Origin: Bursaphelenchus xylophilus
Lineage: Eukaryota; Nematoda; Chromadorea; Rhabditida; Aphelenchoididae
Reading direction: 5' to 3'
NCBI GenBank assembly: GCA_904066235.2
Contig: CAJFCV020000004.1
Span: forward strand, 11,346,001-11,410,000
Length of the DNA stretch: 64,000 nt
The position numbers were made by a program, and so were the translations under genes. Shown here one piece after another: positions 55,078 to 64,000 of this stretch. Under the pieces are notes generated by a model. It was not told where the DNA came from. It made no database searches and was given only the letters and a program-made list of their open reading frames with translations. Every line of letters begins with the position of its first letter. The first letter of the stretch is position 1.

Positions 55078-55192
55078 CAGTCTGTCGGGAAAATAATGAA
55101 CACTCTGTCGAAATAATTAAGTGAAAATTGTTTTTCACTTCAGCGACGCGATCGGCGTAGCGACATTGTGCTTTACTTTCCCGACAGACTGA
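55078..55192. mobile_element. CAGTCTGTCGGG-type element, shortened
   Basis: CAGTCTGTCGGGAAAATAATG to GTGCTTTACTTTCCCGACAGACTG, 115 bp. The left arm lacks the GCATCGAAAATCGC block. Confidence 0.87.
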
Positions 55193-55194
55193 TA

Positions 55195-56159
55195 TTATTT
55201 ATGTAGATATCAAGGCCAGAAAATCCATTGTTCGGATAACTCAAAAATCAGAAAAGAAATTCTTTCAAAAGATAGCCATATGGGCCGTTGGGAATATGGA
55301 ATATGGGTCTTTTGTTTCGCCACAAATCGCTTGTCATAGGTGCTGTGGGAAAAAAATTTTGGCCACATATTGTGCTCCGCGTCATTCGCTACAACCCTAT
55401 GCTCAAGATACATGTGAAACTGCGGCAGGTATAGCAACGGCCCTTATGAGATAAGGCCTAAATTAGAAGTGGCCTGAGAGTCATATTATCATATACTATA
55501 GTTCATTGTGCTTACTACATACTTTAAATCGCATTAAACTGTAGTACATTTCACACTCTACCGCTGTAACGTCGGCTCGTCATCTTTTATTCATTAAAGA
55601 CCCCCATCTACACAAATATTTATGAATTTACTGCCAAACAAGACATGAACCTATAAATCATCATCGAGAAACCAGTCCTCACCAAGACGAGGGCTGGGTA
55701 GCAGAATGGCAAAGTGTTTTGGACTCGCCATTGAACGTGTTTGGGTTATATGAGTAAGAAGTGGCGTGAGGGTCGTGTTTCAAAGTGTTTCCGGATTTGG
55801 AGTTTAACACGGTATGTAACACCTTTTCGAAAGCGTAGACTTTTTCTACAATACATGTAGAAAGGCCCAACAACAAAGTAACCGATCAAGCCGAGAGCAA
55901 AATAGAAAAGAAAAAGAAAAAATGCACGGTAAAAAATCGATGGATATTTTTGTGGACAGTCCATACCGACCTAAATGTCCACCCACTTTATGAAAATGCT
56001 AATAGTAAGGTCTAGACGGGCCTAAAACAGGATGAGGTTCCAATTAGGGTCGCTGCGGCTACGACAAACCTATTATAACCAGGAAATCCTGATGTCCGAG
56101 TTCTTAGAAATACTTCACTTCAAAGATCATACTTATGCTAATGACCGATGACGTTAATT
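55195..56159. other. Unassigned desert segment
   Basis: Short frames only; nothing recognisable. Confidence 0.4.
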
Positions 56160-56425
56160 TTGGATATTTTATACGATGAAATGTGTTTGAGGTAGGTTTT
56201 AGGAAAAAAATTTTTATGCTTTAATATTGCATGTGTCAGCAATTTTTGGAGAAAACTCGGCAGGATTTTCGATTTTTAGTCAAACGACATTTTATACGAT
56301 GAAAGGTGTCTGCGTCAGAGACTCGACAATAAAAAAGATTATGACCAAAAATTGCCTCAAAGATACGTCTATCTTGTCAGAACAACAATATATTTTAGTA
56401 GTAGACATTTTATACAATGAAATAT
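56160..56425 (-). repeat. Third, degenerate array of the 140-bp unit
   Basis: CATTTTATACGATGAAA or a variant occurs at about 56165, 56289 and 56407, in the same orientation as the 53.8-kb array. The GGGCGCAGCT block is missing. Confidence 0.6.
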
Positions 56426-57160
56426 GACAGAAAAAAAATTTTCAAAAATTTTCGGTTTTTTGGACTCGTCAAAAGCTTGATAAAAAAATGGAAATTTCAA
56501 GTGTTTCATAATACAAAAAAAGCTTTATGAAGCCATACCTGCCCTTAGAAAGCACTCTAAGCTGCTTTGTTCTAAAATAAGGTCAAAAATCGACCCGAAA
56601 TTCGACTTTTTTGAGTTCATCCTTCAAAAAAACTATAGACTTTTGTTCCTTCGACCTTTTCAACAAACAAAAGGGCATGAAAACGGATTTGTGACAAATC
56701 AACAATCACGTTGTCCCATCGACAATCCGCCAAACCACGGTGCCAAAAGTGCAAGTCATCAGTTTCGCCAGACCGAAAACAAAGGCCCCGAAAAAAGCGG
56801 GAACGTTTCCGCTATGCAAAAAAGGTCAACAACAATGTCGCTTGCAGCTCCAATAACCGGAAAATAATAGCCGAGACGAATACTTAACAAGGCAGAAAGC
56901 ACTTGGAGACGTCTGCGAGTTTCTTTCCTTTTTTCTTTCGACGTCGGCAAGTGCTCGAATTTTTTGCCAAAAGTCGTGAAGACAAAAGAAAATTCTTTTT
57001 GAATTCATCGAGTGTTTCCGGGAAGTTCAAGGGAAATTTTTCGAGTCGCCCTAAACCGCCAGTTTGTGTCATGTAAAAGGAATTGAAATTTCTTGGAAAA
57101 ACAGAAAATGTTTTTTTTGCAAAATAGAGAAAAAAAATTATGTAAAAAAAGTAAAAAAAT
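56426..57160. other. Unassigned desert segment
   Basis: The patch 56640-57060 is GC-richer (CATCGACAATCCGCCAAACC, GAGACGTCTGCGAGTTTC) but carries only short frames on both strands. Confidence 0.4.
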
Positions 57161-57163
57161 TAA

Positions 57164-57745
57164 CAGGGGAAGTACTCCAAGTGCGACGCTCAGATTTTGA
57201 TGAAACTTGGCACAAATTTAGAATAATTTTTTCTAAGATATATGCGAGAATCCCAGCTCGCGCTTTGCAGAAACAACCGAGATTTTTAGATCGAAAGTCG
57301 GCCAAAATTTAAGACTTTTTTGCCGAATTTCGGCACAAAAAGTTTCATGCCTATTTCTACCGTAAAGGATAATGTTTCTACAAAAAATCAAATTTTTCTG
57401 CACGAAACTGCCAAAGTTATGGCCAAAAAACGTTTTTCTCTCTGACCGCTCTCCGCGTTTCGCGTGCTCTCTCGGCGGCAAAAATCGTTCCATATCTCGA
57501 CGCCGCCTGAAAAGCGCGAGCTAAAACTTTCAGGAATTGATACTAGTCGCGGAAAAAAATCCTGGGAATTTTCTGCGACTCTGCACTGTGCATGAACCCG
57601 AAAAGTGCATTTGCACAGTGCAATTTTGTTGTTTGGGCGCGAGAAATTCCCAGGACTTTTTTCCGCGACTAGTATTTAGTCCATACCCGACGTGTGTGCA
57701 AAATTTAAAGAAAATCTGAGCGTCGCACTTGCGGTACTTCCCTTG
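57164..57745. mobile_element. 450-bp CAAGGGAAG-type element with nested insertion
   Basis: CAGGGGAAGTACTCCAAGTG to GTACTTCCCTTG, flanked by TAA at 57161-57163 and 57746-57748. Removing the nested element at 57543-57672 and one TA leaves 450 bp, the standard length. Confidence 0.92.
57543..57672. mobile_element. Nested 130-bp CTAGTCGCGG palindromic element
   Basis: CTAGTCGCGGAAAAAAATCC at left and its mirror ending CCGCGACTAG at right, flanked by TA on both sides. The host reads GAATTGATATTTAGTCC when the insert and one TA are removed, as in the copies at 42.4 and 43.9 kb. The core contains GCACTGTGCA and TGCACAGTGCA. Confidence 0.93.
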
Positions 57746-57820
57746 TAAAATAAAAATACTTTTTTAAAAGATACTTCAAATTAAAAAGGTCAAAAAAATA
57801 GAATAAAACCTTCAAAAATA

Positions 57821-59068
57821 CAGGGTGCGCCAATAAAATCTGGACTAAACTAAATTCCATGTAGCCTTTTTCGGACGGCCTAAGAATGGAAAGTTTTAGT
57901 ACATTTAGAAAGGGTAACAACCGTGTTGTACAGCAACGGTAATGCCCAGGTCGGTGCCTATTGCAAGAGCGAAAAAATAATCAAAAGTTTTTGGAGGTGC
58001 AGAAATTTTTTTTTCCAGATGATGACTGGGATATTAATTCTTCCATTATTTCTGCTAAGGGGGACTGACGTTCTTCAAATTTATTGTGTATAAAGTACGT
58101 GCTGTTCACTTCGTAACAGCCAACGGAATCATGGTTGGCGGCCGATCTGGCGGCGCTGGTGGCGAAACAAAAAAAGGCCCAAAAATTTGGATTTTTATGT
58201 TTTTAAGGATCTCAACGCCAGATTATAGCCCGTGTTGCTCCAAAATTCCGTGATTACAGAGCGTATACATAGACAATTGTTACAGTGTAAAAGAAAATCC
58301 GCACATACAAGGGGACGTTTCTGCATAAATAAAAGTTCATGGGGGGAATTCAAGGCACGGTCATTCGGGACTTGAAACGTTTTGGCTGTTTGTAACACGT
58401 TGGAAAGGCCTTGAGCGTAAAAATCAACATAGCGTTGTATACTGGATACATGCTAATGTAGCCAAATCACTTTTAGAAATATCTAGTCCTAGATCACTCG
58501 AATAGCGAGCATATAGTAAATTATACCACTGCAGTCACTATTTCATCCCCAGATGCAGCAGATAGAAAAATCCTCTTTGAAAGGCGACTAGGCAGACTCT
58601 GGTTATCCTTGCAAACGTAGTTCTGGTAATTAACATGTTTGGAATCACACAGGGAAAGTTCTACATAAAAATCTTTGATTTAACGGAAGTTTTCGGGAAA
58701 AAGCGCCCCTTTTTAAGCCAACTTTGGCGAGCTGTAAAAAGCCTAATTGTCATAATGAGGCAAAATCAATTTCAGTGTATAAAAACCGACCGGAGCTCTA
58801 TCAGAAAAAGTAAATTTCAGTCCATAGCATAAAACGGTAAAGATAGCGCAACCATTTTTTGACCAATTTGGGGTCCGTGTTTCAGGCGCCTTAGTCGTAA
58901 GCACTTATAATGGCAAGACAAGTGTCGTAGACGATTATTTTGTCTGAAACTTTAAAGATAGCTTCTTGGACGTATTACACGTGTCCACAATCGCCCACTT
59001 TGTTCTCGTACTATTACAGCCCGCAGGGCAAGCAAAAATATCAGTCCAGATTTTATTGGCGCACCCTG
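57821..59068. mobile_element. 1.25-kb Tc1/mariner-type element with perfect ends
   Basis: CAGGGTGCGCCAATAAAATC at left with exact complement at right over at least 24 bp, and TA at 57819-57820 and 59069-59070. Internal frames are short and broken, so the transposase appears dead, although the ends are intact. Confidence 0.88.
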
Positions 59069-59151
59069 TATAAATAAGGAAGCTTGAAAAAATCAGCAGT
59101 TTTCGCTGAAGCGTATCAATGATTTAAATTGAGCTTTTCAAGTGTGCTTAT

Positions 59152-59363
59152 CAATCTGTCGGAAAAATAACGGCGACTTCCAAAAAAAAGATATAAAAAA
59201 AATTTTTTTGTTGGAGAAGAAATGGGGAACTTTTGGGGGGAGAGAGTACGTTTTGCGCGTCTTTTCTCTGTTTTCTCTGTGAAATCAAGACGAAATATAA
59301 AAACGACTGTACTTTTTTTTCTTTTTTTTCAACGCGGTCATTTTCCCGTTTCCCGACAGACCG
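59152..59363. mobile_element. CAGTCTGTCGGG-type element, divergent interior
   Basis: CAATCTGTCGGAAAAATAACGG to the mirrored TTTCCCGACAGACCG, about 210 bp, with an interior (GGGGAACTTTTGGGGGGAGAG) unlike the other subfamilies. Confidence 0.72.
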
Positions 59364-60398
59364 ATAAAAATTTTTACACCGCATTTCGCTGAAATCTGAG
59401 ACATTTCCAAGTCTAGTCAAAAATAAAAAAAATATGATTAAATTTCGACCAAAAATCGGTAAATTTCAGACCCTAGAAAATTAAAAAACTTAATTTCCAA
59501 AAAAATTTTTTTTTAAATGTTTTACAGCTTTACAGAAAAAACCCTGTGTTTCAAAACCTCTCCAGTGGAACGCCCCGCCATTTTTAAAGAATTGAAAGCA
59601 ATTCCAGGTATTTTTGCTCCTCAGAAAGAACAAATGTCGTTAGTCTGCAGCGAAACCGCACACAACAAAGTGGCCATAAACAGCGGGTTTGCAAATTGAC
59701 TGACACAATGAGTTGTCAGTCTTTTCCCTCATGACCCATATTGTCACGGGGGGTGACAATAAATGAGTGGTGGGCGGGAAAACGAGGAATTTGGGAGTTT
59801 CGAGGAATTTTAGACGTCAAAATACAAAGAAATATATATTATAGATAACAAGAAATACAGTAGAAGATCTATAAAACAAACCTCCGTACAACAAAACCTC
59901 TCTATAACAAACAATTTCAACAATCCCTAAAGTCCAAAAAAAAAAAATTTTTAGGCCAAAATGAACCTTTGTACAACAAAACCCCTCTATAGCAAACAAT
60001 ATTTTTGCACCCCGATAAAGATAATTTAGAGCAATTGTGCCAAAAATTGATGTTGACATGCCCTTTTGTAAGACGAGAACGACACTGAACCTTCATTTTT
60101 ATCTCCTGTCTGCACGTATTCCTTCCGCTTCCGCCTTTTGAGAATCATTTGGCCATTCCATTCCAAATTCCCCCCACACCTCGTTGCTTTTGACAGTTAT
60201 CTCACTGTCCTCCTGTCCTACGATAAAAATAGTTCAAACTTAGAGCAATCGAACTCATCGGAAATCTCTTTCCAATTTCTCAATATGTCCTTTATTTCAT
60301 GGTGAGAAATTGCGCCCTTTTTAGCATCAAAAATCGTATCGCCGCCAGAAAACTGAATTGTGTCGTGTTAAAATCAGGTTGCTTCCCTCATAGAAAAT
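59364..60398. other. Desert segment with old dispersed repeats
   Basis: No supported gene. ACAACAAAACC-CTCTATA-AACAA occurs twice within 59880-60000 and relates to text near 16600, 26230 and 24150. A decayed CAGTCTG-type interior (AAAATCGTATCGCCGCCAG) lies at 60322-60385. Confidence 0.5.
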
Positions 60399-60647
60399 GC
60401 AGTGACGGATGATCTGTTGATCGAAAACCTACCATTTTGCATCCGGAAAGCGCCAAAAATGCAGCAAAATACCTCCCTCTTCAAGTGAAAAAATTCCGAT
60501 TTCAAAAGCGCCACCACTCTTTTTGTGAGAGAAAGGGCGCGCAGTTCAAAACAGAGTTTTTTTAGTTGAGGCATTTTGCCACATTTTTGATACTTCCCGG
60601 ATGCAAAATGATACGTGTTTTTTCACTGGATCAGGTCCCTCACCGTA
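60399..60647. mobile_element. CAGTGAGGGACC-type foldback element
   Basis: Left tip GCAGTGACGGATGATC is diverged; right tip GGATCAGGTCCCTCACCGTA is clear. Mirrored TTTTGCATCCGG and CCTCCCTCTTC, about 249 bp. It seems to interrupt the preceding CAGTCTG-type relic. Confidence 0.85.
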
Positions 60648-60828
60648 CTAGCTGGGCCAAAATGCCTTGAAATGTCATTGTACCGTGCTCTCGACATTGC
60701 GGAGTGGCTTAATGCGACGGCGGGTGCAAAACGAGAGCGCACTGTGCCATTTCATAATCGCGACAAGCGTCGATTGCTCGTTTCAAAAAATTTACTTTGC
60801 ATTTTGCTTGATCTCAACGCGTATTGTA

Positions 60829-61079
60829 TACAGTGAGGGACCGGATCCGATGGCAAAAAACGTCTCATTTTGCATCCCGGAAGGCACCAAAATGTCTCCA
60901 AATCCTTCCCTTCTCTAAGCTAAAAAACCTCGATTTGAAGAGCCCGCCTTAAAGGAAAGGGCGCGCTTTTCGAAGCGGAGTTTTTTAGCTTAGAGAAGGG
61001 AAGGGTTTGGAGTCATTTTGATCCCTTCCGGGATGCAAAATGAGACGTTTTTTGCCATTGGATCAGGTCCCTCACTGTA
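60829..61079. mobile_element. Foldback element, second subfamily, complete
   Basis: TACAGTGAGGGACCGGATCC to GGATCAGGTCCCTCACTGTA, 251 bp, with the CCAAATCCTTCCCTTCTC interior shared with 12002-12216. Confidence 0.92.
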
Positions 61080-61195
61080 GCTAACCGTGTCGCTTTATAA
61101 AGAGACGCGACAACCCACTAAGTATTCCTTTTTAAAAAAAAAGCCCCCTCGGCAATCGGAGCCGGCCATTTTTATTTTTGCGGCTCATGATCTAT

Positions 61196-61350
61196 CAGTC
61201 TGTCGGGAAAATAATGAGCCTTCTGTCGCATCGAAAATCGCATCGCTGCCGAAAAAAAATGAATTGTTTCGCGGCAAAATCAAACTGATCTTCGCTTCTG
61301 CGACGCGATCAACGCAGCTACATTGCGCTCATTATTTTCCCGACAGACTG
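61196..61350. mobile_element. CAGTCTGTCGGG-type element, long interior
   Basis: CAGTCTGTCGGGAAAATAATG to CATTATTTTCCCGACAGACTG, 155 bp, close to the family consensus. Confidence 0.92.
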
Positions 61351-61440
61351 GCACCCTTATCCCCTAAAAATCAGCGGCTGCATTCCTCATCTGATGCAAG
61401 ATAAAACAACGCATTTTTCAGCCCAACCTTTCCCCTCCTA

Positions 61441-61594
61441 TCAGTCTGTCGGAAAAATAACGGCGGATCGTCGCAGAAAAATGTCTCGCCTCGCCGCTAT
61501 CGCGCACCAAATCCCAAGCCGCGGCTTGCAGTCGCAAAACGATGACAGGCGATTCCGAGGCGCGACGATCCGCCGTTATTTTTCCGACAGACTG
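61441..61594. mobile_element. CAGTCTGTCGGG-type element with long perfect arms
   Basis: TCAGTCTGTCGGAAAAATAA followed by CGGCGGATCGTCGC is mirrored exactly at the right end, giving terminal repeats of about 34 bp. The interior is of the CCGCGGCTTGC subfamily. It ends 89 bp before the ATG at 61683. Confidence 0.92.
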
Positions 61595-61682
61595 ATATCA
61601 CGCGCGCAATCCCACCGAAACGGCGCCGAAACAAAAATACTTGCGGCGGATGACAAAAGCGACGGAAATATCATATTATAGC

Positions 61683-61860
61683 ATGTTTGCAGAAGGCGTC
61701 CTGCAGACAGGATTCAGCCCGTTCTCGCCGAGCAAGTTGGCAAATACACAGGTAGGAGCGCAGGTCCTCGGAACCCATTCCTCCGCGTACGGTCATATGA
61801 GGAGCGTTGCGTTAGAATTCCCGAACAACGGTTCGAGTGACACACTGAACGGAACGGAGG
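61683..61860 (+). CDS. Probable first coding exon of an unidentified gene
   Basis: An ATG at 61683 opens 59 codons (MFAEGVLQTGFSPFSPSKLANTQ... to ...SSDTLNGTE). They end in a strong GTGAGT donor at 61861, leaving one base. Composition is serine/glycine/asparagine-rich and GC-richer than the flanks. ATTATAG just before the ATG could be an acceptor. No continuing exon is visible before the window ends, implying a first intron over 2.1 kb. No domain is present. The low-complexity N-terminus beside a 20-kb desert would suit a regulatory protein, but that is a guess. Confidence 0.5.
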
Positions 61861-61971
61861 GTGAGTCTCGAAAATTAAAATACATTTATGTGGTTTAGCA
61901 CGTCATGTTTGATCTTGTTCATGAGATTACAAGAAATTTTATATTCTGTGGTTCCTACTCTTATAATTTTT

Positions 61972-62040
61972 CAGTCTGTCGGGAAAATAATGTGGTTTTA
62001 TTGTGCCCTGAAATCTCCCATCATCGCTTTGCGGAGGGGA
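61972..62040. repeat. Half of a CAGTCTGTCGGG-type element
   Basis: CAGTCTGTCGGGAAAATAATGTGG and CATCGCTTTGCGG are present; the right arm is missing. Confidence 0.75.
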
Positions 62041-62661
62041 ACCTTTAGAACACCGCCCGCTAATGAATTTACGGCAAAAACAGTAATATTACATGGGAAC
62101 AGCCACTTGAAACACTACAGTGTAGACAGCGAGTTGAGATAGACAGCGAGAAAAGTACTTTGGCATTCTTCCGAATTTTGCAAACTTCCAAGTATTTTTT
62201 TCCACTACAAAGACTACAAATACTCGTTGCATTTTTATGCCAGCAAGTAGGATTGCATTTCCAGTTGAAGTGGAATGCACTCAGAGGTTTTGTTACCCTT
62301 ATCCGAAAGGAAAGCGTGGTTGAAACCGAAGTTATAGGCTGTATCCAAGTGTAAGGTCTCCAGAGTCAACCTGATCCTTTTGTAACACTTTTTAGACACT
62401 TTTTGTAAAATTTCCTAAGCTACAATAGATGCAAAAATATAAAGAAATGTTCTATGTTCGCTCAGATTTGCTTCAAATTTAGAGTACCTACATATTTGAC
62501 ATAGACCTCATAACAATTCCTAAAAGTTTTAGCTCGCCCTTTGCAGGCGCAGCCGAGATATTCAACGATCTTTGCCGCCGAAAGAGTACAAGAAATTCGG
62601 AGGGCGGTCAGAGAGAGAGAGAGAAAGACACTTTTTTCTACACCAACTGTAAGAAGGTACA
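62041..62661. other. Unassigned spacer
   Basis: No gene supported. A fragment of the 450-bp family (AGTTTTAGCTCGCCCTTTGCAG, GAAAGAGTACAAG) lies at about 62520-62640. Confidence 0.45.
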
Positions 62662-62762
62662 TACAGCGGCTGACCTAATCCAGTGGCCAAAAACGTCCCA
62701 TTTTGCATACAAGAAGTATCCAAAATGTGGCACAATACCTCCCTCTCAAAGTGAAAAAACTC
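62662..62762. repeat. Left half of a foldback element
   Basis: TACAGCGGCTGACCTAATCC through CCTCCCTCTCAAAGTG, ending at AACTCA where the next element begins. The right half is absent. Confidence 0.78.
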
Positions 62763-62763
62763 A

Positions 62764-63203
62764 CAGGGGATGTGCTCCAAGCGCGACGCTCAGATTTTCT
62801 TTAAATTTTGCACGCACGTCGGGTATGGACTAAATATCAATTCCTGAAAGTTTTGGCTCGCGCTTTGAAGGCGCCGCCGAGATATCGAACGATTTTTGCC
62901 GCCGAGAGAGCACGCTAAGCGTGGAGAACGGTCAGAGAGAAAAACGCTTTTTGGCCATAACTTTGGCAGTTTCGAGCGGAAAAATTTGATTTTTTGTAGA
63001 AATATTATGCTTTACGGTTGAAATAAGCATGGAACTTCTCAAGCCGAAATTCGGCAAAAGTTCAAAATTTTGGCCGACTTTCGATCAAAAAATCTCGGTT
63101 GTTTCTGCAAAGCGCGGGCTAGAGTTCTCGCATATATCCTAGAAAAAATTATTCTAAATTTGTGCCAAGTTTCATCAAAATCTGAGCGTCGCACTTGGAG
63201 TAT
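62764..63203. mobile_element. 450-bp CAAGGGAAG-type element, reverse orientation
   Basis: CAGGGGATGTGCTCCAAGCG to ATCTGAGCGTCGCACTTGGAGTA; the last dozen bases are lost. It directly abuts the truncated foldback half, so one insertion or deletion removed that element's right arm. Confidence 0.85.
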
Positions 63204-63800
63204 ATGAAATTTTTAACGCCAATTTTTACCAACTTTCCGCCTAAAAATCTCGGTCATTTTCGAAATGCGCGAGCCAGTAATCTCAAATAGGCATGTGTTG
63301 TTTAAAAAAATTTAATCCAAATTTGTGCCGCGCCTTATCGCAACCCCAGCCTCGCACTTTTATTCAGCCAGCACTTCCGTGTCAAACTATATACAAAAAC
63401 AATTCTTTTTTCAAATTTTCTCCCGCCAAAAAATGAAAATTAGCCCAGTCAACCGAACTTCCAGCCAGCGGCCTCAAGAATTTATGCAAGAAAAAGAGAC
63501 TCTGAACAATGAATTTTGACTGGTCAAAAGATTAATTTTCGGCTTCTGGAGCCAAATTTAACTCATTCATCATTTCCGTCGAAGAGTTCCGGCGATAATG
63601 GGAGACCAAAATTGTAAAAAAACAAATATTTACATAGGAATTTTGACTATTTTCGAAAATGGGGATGGAAAATTTTGTGACATGGTTTTTAACCGACGTT
63701 GTGGGGGAAATTACATTTTTTTACTTTTTTGCTTTTCATAGCAAGAATTTGTTGATGCGAGTTTAGCCATTTTTCTAAGACATTGCAAGATTACTAAAAA
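63204..63800. other. Unassigned spacer
   Basis: A further 450-family fragment (AATCTCGGTCATTTTCGAAATG) at about 63205-63330, then AT-rich DNA with no supported gene. Confidence 0.45.
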
Positions 63801-63801
63801 A

Positions 63802-63953
63802 AAGTCTGTCGGGAAAATAATGAGCACTCCGTCGCAACGAAAATCGCGTCGCCGCCGAGGAAAAGAATTGTGTCGCGGCAAGATCAGATTGCTTTTCACT
63901 TCAGCGACACGATTGGCAAAGCGAAATGTGCTCACTATTTTCACGACAGACGG
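63802..63953. mobile_element. CAGTCTGTCGGG-type element, long interior
   Basis: AGTCTGTCGGGAAAATAATGAGC to GTGCTCACTATTTTCACGACAGAC, about 152 bp, the last recognisable item in the window. Confidence 0.88.
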
Positions 63954-64000
63954 ATAGCTCGCGCTTTGTAGAAACAACCGAGCCCAAAATTTGACGGGAA

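Overview
The window is nematode-like nuclear DNA, most likely from a rhabditid-type worm. Exons are GC-richer than their surroundings. Introns and spacers are very AT-rich. Acceptors have the compact TTTTCAG form, several introns are only 36-40 bp long, and single acceptors lie 2-16 nt before start codons, as expected for spliced-leader trans-splicing. Six protein-coding loci are recognisable. The rest is gene-poor DNA crowded with small inverted-repeat transposons. I cannot assign a genus.

Layout. 1-1805 (+): last three exons of an ASCC2-like gene. 1881-2776: an internally deleted, frameshifted mariner. 3092-5428 (-) and 7150-11292 (-, perhaps starting at 14231): two tandem JNK/KGB-type MAP kinases that share intron positions. 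One has SPY and the other TPY in the activation loop, and the second carries a long tetrapeptide-repeat N-terminus. 15354-15725 (-): an unassigned coding-like island. 15843-16424: a transposon with about 110-bp inverted repeats that encloses a tRNA-like gene. 16.4-23.5 kb: repeats and an unassigned GC-rich island. 23793-24119 (+): a secreted ShKT-domain protein. 24521-28644 (-): a complete eight-exon acyl-CoA synthetase of the 4-coumarate-CoA-ligase type ending in the peroxisomal signal SKL. 28.6-37.5 kb: repeats, including a foldback element and a 1.3-kb Tc-type element. 37473-40667 (-): a three-exon neuropeptide Y/F-type GPCR. 40.7-61.7 kb: a gene desert with transposons, a set of inverted tandem arrays and several GC-richer islands. 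61683-61860 (+): a likely first coding exon running out to the right.

Repeats. Most of the repeat content falls into three nonautonomous DNA-transposon groups. (i) About 25 elements begin CAGTCTGTCGGGAAAATAAT and sit at TA; their ends are shared but their interiors differ. (ii) About ten 215-270-bp foldback elements begin CAGTGAGGGACC at TA. (iii) About 450-bp elements begin CAAGGGAAGTACTCC and are flanked by TAA; their ends resemble those of the tRNA-carrying element. Nested insertions give relative ages.

The recognisable genes do not form one pathway. The kinases point to stress signalling, ASCC2 to ribosome quality control or alkylation repair, the synthetase to peroxisomal lipid activation, and the receptor to neuropeptide signalling. 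All exon models were built by eye from reading frame and splice consensus and have no transcript support.
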